DNA of 64,000 bases from Chloroflexota bacterium (GCA_019873735.1 JAIOAQ010000014.1:1-64000), one strand, 5' to 3'; positions 16,716-25,240 are shown, numbered from the stretch's first letter. The notes: generated from the letters alone by a model not told the origin. Numbers and translations are program-made.

Positions 16716-16770
16716 GGTGGACCGTGGACCGTGGACGGTGGGCGGTGGACCGTGGACGGTGGACCGTGGT
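16716..16770. repeat. tandem GGTGGACCGT array
   Basis: About 55 bases of GGTGGACCGTGGAC-type units sit between the SafE-like stop and the ribosome site of the next gene. It is the same repeat type that is read in frame inside copA at 13939-13986. Confidence 0.8.
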
Positions 16771-16790
16771 TTGAGAGGAGAACGAGCCTT

Positions 16791-17003
16791 ATGGTGAAAA
16801 AAGTGTTTCGCGTTTTCGATATGCATTGCCCAAACTGCGCGATGAAAATCGAGGCCCTCGAAGATGACCTGCCCGGCGTGAAGCAGATTGTAGCCAGTTA
16901 CAAGAAGGGCGAGATGGTGATCGAGTTCGACGAATCGCTGCTGAGCGAGGCCGAGATTCTGGCCGCGGTCAGGAGGGTGGGCTATTCGGCCGAGGCGGCG
17001 TAA
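16791..17003 (+). CDS. second small HMA-domain metal-binding protein
   Basis: 70 residues with one HMA domain and a DMHCPNC metal site. GAGAGGAG stands upstream of the ATG at 16791. The extended in-frame ORF from 16698 simply translates the tandem repeat and is not credible. It probably binds Cu(I) and closes the copper operon. A strong terminator follows. Having two unlinked HMA proteins plus CopA suggests one serves CopA and one serves the SafE-cupredoxin protein, which is inference. Confidence 0.88.
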   Translation: MVKKVFRVFDMHCPNCAMKIEALEDDLPGVKQIVASYKKGEMVIEFDESLLSEAEILAAVRRVGYSAEAA

Positions 17004-17021
17004 AACGAGAACGCAAAAAAG

Positions 17022-17054
17022 AATCCCCGCTGTGTGCATCACGGCGGGGATTTT
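17022..17054 (+). terminator. intrinsic terminator of the copper operon
   Basis: AATCCCCGC (17022-17030) pairs with GCGGGGATT (17044-17052), followed by a short T run. Confidence 0.85.
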
Positions 17055-17176
17055 GTGTCCGGCAACCATGTCCCGTTCCCTTTTTCACAATCGCAACTCT
17101 ACCGCCCGGCCTGTGTTTTATTGGTCGTAATCGCGATTACAACCTCGTTCCAAACCAATTCGACAAGGAGAAAAAA

Positions 17177-17509
17177 ATGAAAACCATCGGAAAGTGGTTG
17201 TACCTCATCGGCCTGCTGGTGGCGGTCATCGTCGCCCTGATTGGCTTCCAGGCCTCCTGGCTGGCGCTGATCCTGGCGCTTGCCGGCATCCTGGCGGCAA
17301 TCTTCTACATCGACTCGAGCGACATCGTCAACATCGGCATCCGCTACCTCGTGCTGGCGGCGGTCTACAACGTGCTGGACGGCATCCCGTTCATTGGCAC
17401 GTACCTGACGGCCATCTTCGGCGCGGTGCTGGCCTTCCTCGGCCCGGTTGTGCTGACCGCCCTGGTCATGTGGTTCATCAACAAGTATTTCCTGGGCAAG
17501 AAGAAATAA
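17177..17509 (+). CDS. small membrane protein, four predicted TM helices
   Basis: 110 residues, almost entirely hydrophobic. The segments WLYLIGLLVAVIVALIGF, WLALILALAGILAAIFYI, YLVLAAVYNVLDGIPFIG and VLAFLGPVVLTALVMWFI are separated by short turns, with a Lys-rich end (FLGKKK, positive-inside). No family is recognised. AAGGAG precedes the ATG. A terminator follows at 17537. It is expressed on its own or by read-through from the copper operon. Confidence 0.75.
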   Translation: MKTIGKWLYLIGLLVAVIVALIGFQASWLALILALAGILAAIFYIDSSDIVNIGIRYLVLAAVYNVLDGIPFIGTYLTAIFGAVLAFLGPVVLTALVMWFINKYFLGKKK

Positions 17510-17536
17510 CATCCGGCCTGTCGAAACGCGACACAA

Positions 17537-17568
17537 AGAGCCGTCCATTCCGGGCGGCTCTCTTTTTT
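17537..17568 (+). terminator. intrinsic terminator
   Basis: AGAGCCG (17537-17543) pairs with CGGCTCT (17555-17561), ending in TTTTTT. It lies between the convergent genes at 17177-17509 and 17589-17798. Confidence 0.85.
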
Positions 17569-17588
17569 GCCATGCCGGATTCAGAAAC

Positions 17589-17798
17589 TCACAGCGCCCA
17601 CGCCAGCATCAGCCCGAAGATGGCGATGACCAGGCCGAGGTGCAGCAGCAGGTTGCTCTCTGCCACCCAGCCGGCCGTGAGGAATTGCAGGATGTAGTTT
17701 GCCGCAATGAGCAGAATCCCCAGCAGCGGCAGCAGCCCTTTGCGACGGGCCAGGCTCTCGGACAGTTTGTCGAGCGTTTTACTGATCCATCTGGACAT
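17589..17798 (-). CDS. small membrane protein downstream of the hflX remnant
   Basis: 69 residues. A basic N-terminus (SRWISKTLDKLSESLARRK) is followed by two predicted helices (LLPLLGILLIAANYILQFL and LHLGLVIAIFGLMLAWAL). Its ATG lies within the end of the hflX remnant, a 20-base overlap typical of translational coupling. No family is recognised. With hflX broken upstream, its native promoter may be lost. Confidence 0.65.
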   Translation of the reverse strand: MSRWISKTLDKLSESLARRKGLLPLLGILLIAANYILQFLTAGWVAESNLLLHLGLVIAIFGLMLAWAL

Positions 17799-18003
17799 GT
17801 TCTGTCTCCTCGGTCTCTTTTTCGCCCGGCTTCACCTGCCAGGGCTGGAACTGCGCCGCCAGCCGCCCGGGTACGCGTCCCTGCATCAGCACGCCTTTGC
17901 GCCCGTGTTCGACGAAATCCACCTGGCCGAGTTCGTGGAACAGCGCGATCAACTGCCCCTGCTGGTAGGGCAGGCGCACGCGGACGGGCGTCAGCGTTTC
18001 GTA
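17779..18003 (-). pseudogene. hflX: 3' remnant of GTPase gene hflX
   Basis: The last 74 codons of an HflX-type ribosome-splitting GTPase are recognisable: TPVRVRLPYQQGQLIALFHE, then GQVDFVEHGRKGVLMQGRVP and GRLAAQFQPWQV, matching the C-terminal ferredoxin-like domain of HflX. The N-terminal HflX domain and the GTPase domain (about 350 residues) are missing. At 18003 the coding sequence is replaced by an opposite-strand lacI-type gene. It cannot encode a working HflX. Confidence 0.75.
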
Positions 18004-18534
18004 GAGGGCGGCCGCCAGATTACCCGTCACCTGCTCGAACTGGGACACAGAAAAATCGCCTATCTGGGCAACGCTCTGGCCGGGCGCAGCAGCCTCGACC
18101 GGCTGAGCGGCTTTCAGCAGGAACTGAAAGCGGCCGGCGTTTTCCTGCCCGCGGAATACATTCACCACGTTTCAGGCGGCGGACCCGAAGCCGGCTGCGC
18201 CGGAGTGGAGCACTTCCTGGCCCTGAGTAACCGTCCTACTGCTCTGGTTTGCTACAATGACATGATGGCGATCGGCGTATTGCAAAAATTACAGCAAGCC
18301 GGCATCCGTGTGCCAGAGCAAATCTCCATCACCGGCTTCGACAACATCCTTTTTTCAGCCTACACCACACCCCCCTTGACTACCTTCGACCAACCCAAAC
18401 GCACAATTGGAGCCCAGGCGGCCCAGTTGGTACTGGACTTGCTGGCCGGTGAAGACCTGCAGGAGCCAAAAATTCAAATCTTGAAAGGCAGCCTGCTCGT
18501 TCGTTCTTCTACGGCCATGCCCGCTGGAGATTGA
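18004..18534 (+). pseudogene. LacI/GalR-family regulator lacking its DNA-binding N-terminus
   Basis: From EGGRQITRHLLELGHRKIAY at 18004 to the TGA at 18534 runs the C-terminal two-thirds of a LacI-type effector domain, including SSLDRLSGFQQELKAAGV, RPTALVCYNDMMAIGVLQ, VPEQISITGFDNILFSAYT and PPLTTFDQP. The helix-turn-helix, hinge and first part of the effector domain (about 150 residues) are absent, and the upstream bases are antisense hflX. No in-frame start with a ribosome site exists near the junction. The intact gene probably controlled the downstream sugar-acid genes, since uxaE starts 3 bases after the stop. Confidence 0.8.
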
Positions 18535-18537
18535 CGG

Positions 18538-19707
18538 ATGCTCACCCCTCTCCACCTCTCCCCTTCCTTTGGTTTTGGCGACCGCCTCGGCCTCGCCACC
18601 CCCGGCCATATTGCTGCCCTGCGGCGTTCGGCCTGTGATGTTCAACCGGTCTTTGCTCAACAATCGGTGCGCGAGAATGCCCGCACCGGGCGAACCCCCC
18701 AACAGGTGCTGGATGACGCCAAACGTGCCGTCGAAGCCGCCGGGTGGGACAGGCCCTGGGGCGCAGACGCCGACCACCTGAAATCGTTGGACGACTTGCC
18801 GCCCTTTGTGCAGGCCGGTTACACCTTTTTCACCGTTGACCCTGGCGCGCATGTGGACAATGCCGCCGACACCGATTCGCTGCCGGTTTTGCAGGAAAAG
18901 GCGAAGGGCCAGAACTGGGAAGAACTCTCCGCCTTGTACCTGTCTGAGAAGGGCAAGCAGGCCTGGGGGCGGTTCGAGCCGCACACCCTGCTGCGGGCGC
19001 TGGTCAAGTATGGCAAGGCCATCCGCCACGCGGTGGCGATGTATCGCCGTCTTTCCGAACTCAAAGAATCCTTCGACTTTGAAGTCTCTGTAGATGAAAC
19101 CGATGCGCCGACCACCCCGCTGGAACATTTTTTCATCGCCAACGAGTTGACCCGCGCCGGGGTGAAGTTCACCAGCCTGGCGCCGCGTTTCCCTGGCCGT
19201 TTTGAGAAGGGCGTGGATTATCTCGGCGACCTGGCTGCACTGGATGCAGAACTGGCGAAGCACGCCGCAGTGACGGCTCATTTTGGCACGTATAAAATCA
19301 GCCTGCACTCCGGCTCCGATAAATTCAGTGTCTATCCGCTGCTGGTGAAGCATTGGGGGCAGCGCATTCACGTCAAAACGGCCGGAACGAGTTACCTCGA
19401 GGCACTGCGCGTCCTGGCAAACCATGAGCCGGATTTGTTCCTAAAAATCTATGCGCTTGGGCAGGCCCAATACGAAACAGACCGCCACACCTACCATGTT
19501 TCGGCCGAATTAGAGAAACTGCCCGTTGCGCTCGACCTGCCTGAACTGCTGAACGATTTCCACGCTCGTCAGGTGCTGCACGTCACCTATGGCTCGGCAC
19601 TGGCCGCCTTTGGGGCAGAAATCCAGTCTGCGCTTCGCAAACATGCCGAGGCCTATCTCGAAGCCCTGACGATTCACTTTGAGAAACATCTGACTTTGCT
19701 GCAATGA
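18538..19707 (+). CDS. uxaE: tagaturonate epimerase (UxaE family)
   Basis: 389 residues. Recognised by the N-terminal SFGFGDRLGLATPGHIAALR, then YTFFTVDPGAHVDN, FEVSVDETDAPTTPLEHFF and KISLHSGSDKFSVYPLL. UxaE, described first in Thermotoga, interconverts D-tagaturonate and D-fructuronate in hexuronate and inositol breakdown. The conserved His, Asp and Glu residues for metal and catalysis are kept. The protein is at the short end of the family as I remember it. Its ATG lies 3 bases after the truncated regulator, and an SDR of the next pathway step follows. Confidence 0.85.
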   Translation: MLTPLHLSPSFGFGDRLGLATPGHIAALRRSACDVQPVFAQQSVRENARTGRTPQQVLDDAKRAVEAAGWDRPWGADADHLKSLDDLPPFVQAGYTFFTVDPGAHVDNAADTDSLPVLQEKAKGQNWEELSALYLSEKGKQAWGRFEPHTLLRALVKYGKAIRHAVAMYRRLSELKESFDFEVSVDETDAPTTPLEHFFIANELTRAGVKFTSLAPRFPGRFEKGVDYLGDLAALDAELAKHAAVTAHFGTYKISLHSGSDKFSVYPLLVKHWGQRIHVKTAGTSYLEALRVLANHEPDLFLKIYALGQAQYETDRHTYHVSAELEKLPVALDLPELLNDFHARQVLHVTYGSALAAFGAEIQSALRKHAEAYLEALTIHFEKHLTLLQ

Positions 19708-19765
19708 GTCCCTTTTTCTCCTCCTGCGACTCTCGATACCTTACTGTCACTGAAAGGGCTCCGGC

Positions 19766-20572
19766 ATGAACATTTCTTTTGACATCCAGGGAAAAATTGC
19801 CGTCGTCACCGGCGGCGCGGGCGTGTTATGCGCGGCGATGTGCCGGGCCTTGGCTGCGGCCGGGGCAAAGGTCGCCGTGCTGGATTTGCGCCTCGAACCT
19901 GCCCAGGCCCTCGCCGCCGAACTGGGCAATGGGTCTATTGGCCTGGCCTGCGATGTCCTGAACCGCGCCAGCGTAGAAGCCGCCGCCCAAACCGTCATCC
20001 AGACCTTCGGGCGGGTGGATATCCTCATCAACGGCGCCGGCGGCAACAAACCGCAGGCCACCACCAATCCGCAGCAGTCTTTCTTCGACCTGCCCGCCGA
20101 GGCCCTGCGCTGGGTGTTTGACCTGAACCTGATGGGCACCATTTTACCCAGCCAGATCTTTGGCAAATACATGGCGGAGCAAAAAGAAGGCGTTATCCTG
20201 AACATCTCTTCCATGAACGCCTTTCGCCCGCTCACCCGCATCCCGGCTTACTCGGCGGCCAAAGCCGGGGTGAGCAACTTCACCCAGTGGCTGGCGGTAC
20301 ACATGGCGCAGGAATACTCGCCCAACATCCGCGTTAACGCCATTGCGCCCGGCTTCTTCATCGGCGAACAGAACCGGGCTTTGTTGATGAACGAAGATGG
20401 AAGCCTCACCCCGCGCGGCCGGCAAATCCTGGCGCATACCCCCATGGGCCGTTTCGGCTCGCCCGAAGACCTGCTCGGCGCGACCCTCTGGCTGGTCTCG
20501 CCCGCCTCGGCGTTTGTGACCGGGGTGGTCATTCCCGTTGATGGCGGGTTTGCGGCCTTTTCAGGCGTTTGA
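19766..20572 (+). CDS. uxuB: SDR oxidoreductase, D-mannonate oxidoreductase/fructuronate reductase type
   Basis: 268 residues, a classical short-chain dehydrogenase. The Rossmann motif is TGGAGVLCAAM, NGAGG follows beta-4, and the catalytic residues are in NISSMNAFRPL (Ser) and PAYSAAKAGV (Tyr-x-x-x-Lys). The stretch PSQIFGKYMAEQKEGVILNI and the C-terminal VVIPVDGGFAAFSGV are typical of the SDR-type UxuB that reduces D-fructuronate to D-mannonate with NAD(P)H. This is a different family from E. coli UxuB. Placement directly after uxaE fits. The symbol is by function. Confidence 0.85.
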   Translation: MNISFDIQGKIAVVTGGAGVLCAAMCRALAAAGAKVAVLDLRLEPAQALAAELGNGSIGLACDVLNRASVEAAAQTVIQTFGRVDILINGAGGNKPQATTNPQQSFFDLPAEALRWVFDLNLMGTILPSQIFGKYMAEQKEGVILNISSMNAFRPLTRIPAYSAAKAGVSNFTQWLAVHMAQEYSPNIRVNAIAPGFFIGEQNRALLMNEDGSLTPRGRQILAHTPMGRFGSPEDLLGATLWLVSPASAFVTGVVIPVDGGFAAFSGV

Positions 20573-20594
20573 CGTTCCCTGCAAGGACGGCGAA

Positions 20595-21854
20595 ATGTTA
20601 CAAACTCAGGCAATTGCCCCCGAAGGTCAACTTCTGACGGAAGACGAAATCCGCGGCGCCCTAGCCCAGGCCCTCGAACGACGGTTCACCAATCAGCGCG
20701 TTTTGGTGTTAATTCCCGACCACACCCGCTCGCTGCCGCTGCCGTTTTTGTTCCGCGCCCTGGTCGAGAGTCTGCGCGATACCCGCCAACTCGACTTCAT
20801 GGTCGCCCTGGGCACGCACCCGCCCCTCTCCGAGACGCATCTCAACGCGCTGGTCGGCCTCACTGCTGAAGAGCGCCAGACGACCTTTGCCAAAATTGGC
20901 CTTCTCAACCATGCCTGGGACGACCCCTCCGCGCTGGTGACGCTGGGCGTGATGGAACAGGACGAAATCCGGCACATTGCCGGGGCGCGCTGGCATTCGT
21001 CCCTGCCCTCGCGGGTGGAAATCCGCCTGAACAAAGCCGTCTTGGCCTATGACCACCTCCTGATTCTCGGCCCCACCTTTCCGCACGAAGTGGTCGGCTT
21101 TTCGGGCGGGGCGAAATATCTCTTCCCGGGCATCTCTGGCCCGGAGATGATTAACGCCACTCACTGGCTCGGCGCTTTGGCCGGCGTGGTGGGGACGATT
21201 GGCATCAAAGACACCCCTGTCCGCGCCATGATTCACGCCGCCGCCTGCCGGCTGACAACACCCGTCACGCTGATTGCCCTGACGGTGGAAGGTCACGACC
21301 TGGCCGGGTTGTTCATTGGCGATCTGTACCAGGCCTGGGAGGCCGCCGCCGATTTTTCTGCCCGGCGGCACATTCACTGGTGCGAGAAACCCTATCAGCG
21401 CGTCCTCTCCTGCGCCCCGCCGATGTATGATGAACTCTGGACTGCCGCCAAAGCCATGTACAAACTCGAACCGGCGGTTGCCGTCGGCGGCGAGGTTATC
21501 ATCTACGCTCCGCACCTGAGCGTCGTCAGCCATGTGCATGGCAAGTACATCTACGAAATCGGCTATCATATTCTCGATTATTTTCTTGCCGATTGGGAAC
21601 GCTTCAAGCACATCCCGCTCGGCGTGCTGGCGCATTCGACTCACTTGCGCGGCTCCGGCCGCCTGGAAAACGGCATCGAAAAGCCCAACGTCAGGGTCAC
21701 CCTCGCCAGCCAGATTCCGCCCGAAGACTGCGCCCGGCTCAATCTGGGCTATCTCGACCCGGCCAGCATCAACGTGAACGACTGGAAAGACCGCGAAGAC
21801 GAAGGCATTTTGTACGTCCCCAAGGCCGGGGAGATTTTATATCGCTTGAAGTAG
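20595..21854 (+). CDS. LarA-family nickel-pincer-dependent racemase/epimerase
   Basis: 419 residues of the LarA (DUF2088) fold. VLIPDHTRSLPLPFLFRAL, ALGTHPPLSETHLNAL (His ligand region), NHAWDD and LGPTFPHEVVGFSGGAKYLF are seen, including the Lys (near residue 174) that holds the nickel-pincer nucleotide in lactate racemase. Relatives racemise or epimerise 2-hydroxyacids, including sugar acids such as gluconate. Beside uxaE, mannonate oxidoreductase and gnd, a hexonate 2-epimerase role is plausible but unproven. The cofactor genes larB, larC and larE are not in the window. The start at 20595 has AAGGA upstream. Confidence 0.85.
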   Translation: MLQTQAIAPEGQLLTEDEIRGALAQALERRFTNQRVLVLIPDHTRSLPLPFLFRALVESLRDTRQLDFMVALGTHPPLSETHLNALVGLTAEERQTTFAKIGLLNHAWDDPSALVTLGVMEQDEIRHIAGARWHSSLPSRVEIRLNKAVLAYDHLLILGPTFPHEVVGFSGGAKYLFPGISGPEMINATHWLGALAGVVGTIGIKDTPVRAMIHAAACRLTTPVTLIALTVEGHDLAGLFIGDLYQAWEAAADFSARRHIHWCEKPYQRVLSCAPPMYDELWTAAKAMYKLEPAVAVGGEVIIYAPHLSVVSHVHGKYIYEIGYHILDYFLADWERFKHIPLGVLAHSTHLRGSGRLENGIEKPNVRVTLASQIPPEDCARLNLGYLDPASINVNDWKDREDEGILYVPKAGEILYRLK

Positions 21855-21905
21855 ATGGTTTTGCCGCCTTTCTTGCAAATCCTGCCGAATCGGACAGATC
21901 AGCGC

Positions 21906-22409
21906 ATGTCTTTTCATTCTACTCTCCTCGACCACCTCGCCCGTTACCCTGCCATGCAGATCGTGGATTTGTACAAACTCATCCATCAGGCCACCCTGGG
22001 CAGCGAACATGCCGTGACCGACCCTGAAGCGGCGCGGCGCTACCTGGGGCGCGAACTGGCGGAGATGGGAGACGGCCTGCCCGAACCGCTGCTCGACCCG
22101 CTTTCTGAGGAAACCGGCATAATTCGCGTTCATTTGCGCCCGTATGCCGCCGCGGGCGGCGATCCTGACCGCTTGCTGGAAGCCTTTCTCCGCACGGCCA
22201 ATGAGTTTCACGGCGATACCCAGACCCTGGAAAGGTACTGGTTTGTCGCAACCGATCTCGGTTACTTCCCCGCAGACCGCATGGACAAATTCATCCGCTC
22301 CATGCGCAACCAGCATTATCCTGCTGTTCATCACTCGCCGGACTATCAACGCCTGTATCGCCCGGCTTATCGGGTCGTTTGGCGAGATGTGCTTGGCGTG
22401 TCTTCGTGA
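21906..22409 (+). CDS. conserved hypothetical protein in the sugar-acid cluster
   Basis: 167 residues from ATG 21906. An in-frame ATG at 21855, directly after the larA-like stop, would add 17 residues, and neither start has a good ribosome site. Visible features are IVDLYKLIHQATLGSEHAVTD near the N-terminus, IIRVHLRPYAAAGGDPDRLLEAF in the middle, and HHSPDYQRLYRPAYRVVWRD at the end. I believe similar small proteins occur in other bacteria without known function. There are no membrane segments or metal motifs. It lies between the larA-like gene and gnd on one strand and is probably co-transcribed. Confidence 0.7.
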   Translation: MSFHSTLLDHLARYPAMQIVDLYKLIHQATLGSEHAVTDPEAARRYLGRELAEMGDGLPEPLLDPLSEETGIIRVHLRPYAAAGGDPDRLLEAFLRTANEFHGDTQTLERYWFVATDLGYFPADRMDKFIRSMRNQHYPAVHHSPDYQRLYRPAYRVVWRDVLGVSS

Positions 22410-22460
22410 AATTCGTGCCATTCGTGGCACAGACCTGTGAGTAATCGAAAGGAAAACCAA

Positions 22461-23864
22461 ATGGACAAAGCCAGTTTCGGCATCATCGGCCTGGGCGTGA
22501 TGGGACACAACCTGGCCCTGAACATGGAACGCAACGGTTTTACCGTAGCCGGCTATGATGTGGATGGGGAGAAAGTCCGCGCCTTTTCGCAGGATTCTGC
22601 CCGCAAAAATCTCCTCGCTTGTGAGAGCCTCGAGGCGTTTCTGACCGCCCTCGAACGGCCTCGCCGGATCCTGATCATGGTCCCTGCCGGAAAGCCGGTG
22701 GACGCGGCGATTGCCTCGCTCCGACCGCATCTTGCGCCCGGAGATTTGCTGATTGATGGCGGCAACTCCTTTTTCCTGGATACCGAACGCCGCTCTCAGG
22801 AACTCGAAGCGGCTGGAATCATCTACATCGGCGCGGGAATCAGCGGCGGCGAGCAGGGCGCGCTCTGGGGGCCGTCCATCATGCCCGGCGGCCAGCCCGA
22901 AGCCTGGGAATTGGTCAAACCCGTTTTCGAGGCGATTTCCGCCCGCGCGTACGGCGAGCCCTGCGTGGCCTATATCGGCCCGCGCGGGGCGGGGCATTAC
23001 GTCAAAATGGTGCATAACGGCATCGAATATGGCGATATGCAGTTGATTGCCGAAGCCTACGACCTGCTGCATCGCGGCCTGGGGTTAAGCAACGCCGAAT
23101 TGCACCAGGTCTTTGCCGAATGGAATCGCGGCGAACTTGAGTCTTATCTCATCGAGATTACGGCTGAGATTTTCACCAAAACCGACCCGGAGACCGGCCT
23201 CGCCCTGGTTGACCTGATTCTGGACGAGGCTCAGCAAAAAGGCACCGGCAAGTGGGCCAGCCAAAACGCCCTCGACCTGGGCGCCCCCACCCCGACGATC
23301 AACGCCGCCGTTGAGAGCCGCATCCTTTCGGCTTACAAAGACGAGCGCGTGGCCGCCTCCAGGGTGTTGACCGGCCCTACGCCGAATCTGCCCGGCGAAC
23401 CCAGCCAGGTGATTGCTGCCATCCGTGATGCGCTCTACGCCGCCAAGATTTGTTCCTACGCCCAGGGCTTTGGCCTGATGAAATTAGCCAGCGAGGAATA
23501 CGGCTATGCCCTGAACTACGGCGAGATTGCCAAAATCTGGCGCGGCGGCTGCATCATCCGCGCCCGCTTCCTCAATGACATCTGCGCCGCCTACTCGCGC
23601 AACCCCGACCTGCCCAACCTGATGCTTGACCCGGAATTTGCTCAGGCGCTGAACACCCGTCAGGCCGCTCTGCGCAAAGTAGTGGCGCTGGCCGCCGAGA
23701 GCGGCATCCCGGCCCTGGCGTTTAGTTCTGCTCTGGCCTACTATGATGCCTATCGGAGCGAACGTCTGCCAGCCAACCTGACCCAGGCGCAGCGCGATTA
23801 CTTTGGCGCGCATACCTATCGCCGCATTGATAAAGAAGGCGTTTTTCATACCGAATGGCAGTAG
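22461..23864 (+). CDS. gnd: 6-phosphogluconate dehydrogenase, decarboxylating
   Basis: 467 residues, full length. NADP-binding GLGVMGHNLALNMERNG, IDGGNSFF, the signature GISGGEQGALWGPSIMPGG, catalytic Lys in GHYVKMVHNGIEYGDMQ, and GTGKWASQNALDLGAPTPTI. It oxidises 6-phosphogluconate to ribulose 5-phosphate and CO2 with NAD(P)+. The start at MDKASF has AAAGGA upstream. A GTG 24 bases before lacks one. Its place among hexuronate genes suggests that some of the sugar acid leaves by the pentose-phosphate route, perhaps after epimerisation to gluconate by the LarA-like protein. A gluconate kinase is not seen. Confidence 0.95.
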   Translation: MDKASFGIIGLGVMGHNLALNMERNGFTVAGYDVDGEKVRAFSQDSARKNLLACESLEAFLTALERPRRILIMVPAGKPVDAAIASLRPHLAPGDLLIDGGNSFFLDTERRSQELEAAGIIYIGAGISGGEQGALWGPSIMPGGQPEAWELVKPVFEAISARAYGEPCVAYIGPRGAGHYVKMVHNGIEYGDMQLIAEAYDLLHRGLGLSNAELHQVFAEWNRGELESYLIEITAEIFTKTDPETGLALVDLILDEAQQKGTGKWASQNALDLGAPTPTINAAVESRILSAYKDERVAASRVLTGPTPNLPGEPSQVIAAIRDALYAAKICSYAQGFGLMKLASEEYGYALNYGEIAKIWRGGCIIRARFLNDICAAYSRNPDLPNLMLDPEFAQALNTRQAALRKVVALAAESGIPALAFSSALAYYDAYRSERLPANLTQAQRDYFGAHTYRRIDKEGVFHTEWQ

Positions 23865-23912
23865 TTTGACAATGTCATATAAACGTTTGTGCTATAAAAC
23901 TGTACGCTTTGT

Positions 23913-24010
23913 GTCACTGCGAGCGAAGCGAAGCAGTCTCCTGACTTGTGAGGGGGGATTGCTTCTTTCCCAAAGGGGATGCTATTGCAAAGAATGCTTC
24001 TCGCAATGAC
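23913..24010. repeat. diverged copy of repeat family R1
   Basis: GTCACTGCGAGCGAAGCGAAGCAGTCTCC ... GGATTGCTTC ... TCGCAATGAC: same ends as R1 with a different middle. The gap 23865-24157 is otherwise filled by a degenerate simple sequence (AAGGACTCAAAGGAAAACAA ... CCTTTGTGGTGAAG). The motif is split here only to respect length: it starts GTCACTGCGAGCGAAGCG. Confidence 0.7.
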
Positions 24011-24157
24011 GAAGATATGAGATTGTCAAAGTAGTCAAAACCACCCAAATGTCACGAAGGACTCAAAGGAAAACAAAGAAAATCTAAAGGCAGTAAAAAA
24101 CCTGGTGAAACCTTGTGCCCTTTGTGGTGAAGAATTTTTGTCGCCAAGGAGCAACTT

Positions 24158-25240
24158 ATGAAATACGGTCTCAACCTCAAGCCCACAGCCGCTCTCGATT
24201 TCCTCGCCCTCGGCGCGCTGGTGCATCGTCTCGACCCCGGCATCGTCCCGTTCCGCAAGGCCACCGAGTGCCAGATTCACGTCAGCGGCGGAGAGTTCAA
24301 CTGCGCTGCCAACCTGGCCGATTGCTTTGGTCTGAAGACCGGCATCGCCACCGCGATGGTGGATTACCCCATCGGCGACCTGATTGCCGAGCGCGTGCGG
24401 GCGATGGGCGTCAGGCCGTTTTATAAACGATTCCAGCATAACGGCGTCAACGGCCCCAACATGGCAACGGTTTACAGCGACCGCGGCTTTGGCATGCGCG
24501 CCCCGGTAGTGTTCTATAACCGCGCTAACGAAGCCGGGGCGCTGCTCAAGCCCGGCGATTTTGACTGGCAGGCCATCTTTGCCGAAGGCGTGCGCTGGTT
24601 TCACAGCGGCGGCATCTTTGCTTCGCTCTCCGCAACGACCGGCGAGTTGATTCTCGAAGCCATGCAGGCCGCCAAAGCCTCCGGCGCGGTCACTTCTTTC
24701 GACCTGAACTACCGCGCCAAACTCTGGAACATCTGGGGCGGGCCAGAAAAAGCCCAATCGGTCCTGCGCCGCATCGTCGCAAACGTGGATGTGCTGGTCG
24801 GCAACGAAGAAGACCTGCAACTCGGTCTCGGCATCCCCGGGCCGGAAATCAAAGCCAAAAGCAACCTCGACCCGGCTGCCTTCTTGGGCATGATTGACCG
24901 CGTGGTGCAGGCATTCCCCAACGTCAGGATTGTCGCCACCACCCTGCGCGAAGTCCATTCCACCAACCGCCACACCTGGGGCGCAGTGGCCTGGATCAAC
25001 GGCCAGACCCACCTCTCCCCCACCTGCGAACTGGATGTTTACGACCGTGTCGGCGGCGGGGATGGTTTTGCCTCAGGCTTTTTCTACGGCCTGCTGACTG
25101 GCGAACCGGAGCAGGAAGCCGTCAACCTGGGCTGGGCGCACGGCGCGCTCCTGACCACCTTCCCCGGCGATACCACCATGGCCACCCTCGAACAGGTGCG
25201 GGCCTTCGCCAAAGGCGGCTCGGCCAGGATTCAAAGGTAA
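24158..25240 (+). CDS. kdgK: PfkB-family sugar kinase, 2-keto-3-deoxygluconate kinase type
   Basis: 360 residues of the ribokinase/PfkB fold. N-terminal substrate-lid region HVSGGEFNCAANLADCFGL, FDLNYRAKLW, VGNEEDLQLGLG, and the anion-hole/catalytic-base region RVGGGDGFASGFFYGLL (Asp of GGGD). The family includes KdgK, IolC and related kinases. The neighbouring UxaE and SDR genes make 2-keto-3-deoxygluconate phosphorylation the likely reaction, yielding KDPG. Substrate choice cannot be proved from motifs. AAGGAG precedes the ATG. It ends just before an intergenic region with two palindromic operators. Confidence 0.82.
   Translation: MKYGLNLKPTAALDFLALGALVHRLDPGIVPFRKATECQIHVSGGEFNCAANLADCFGLKTGIATAMVDYPIGDLIAERVRAMGVRPFYKRFQHNGVNGPNMATVYSDRGFGMRAPVVFYNRANEAGALLKPGDFDWQAIFAEGVRWFHSGGIFASLSATTGELILEAMQAAKASGAVTSFDLNYRAKLWNIWGGPEKAQSVLRRIVANVDVLVGNEEDLQLGLGIPGPEIKAKSNLDPAAFLGMIDRVVQAFPNVRIVATTLREVHSTNRHTWGAVAWINGQTHLSPTCELDVYDRVGGGDGFASGFFYGLLTGEPEQEAVNLGWAHGALLTTFPGDTTMATLEQVRAFAKGGSARIQR

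Noticed and set aside
16716-16770. CRISPR array.
   Set aside because: Short overlapping tandem units without spacers of regular size; no cas genes in the window.
18004-18004. The window as a chimera of two unrelated organisms joined at 18 kb.
   Set aside because: Repeat families R1, R2 and R3 occur on both sides with high similarity, so both halves come from the same or a very close genome. A rearrangement or within-genome misjoin remains possible.
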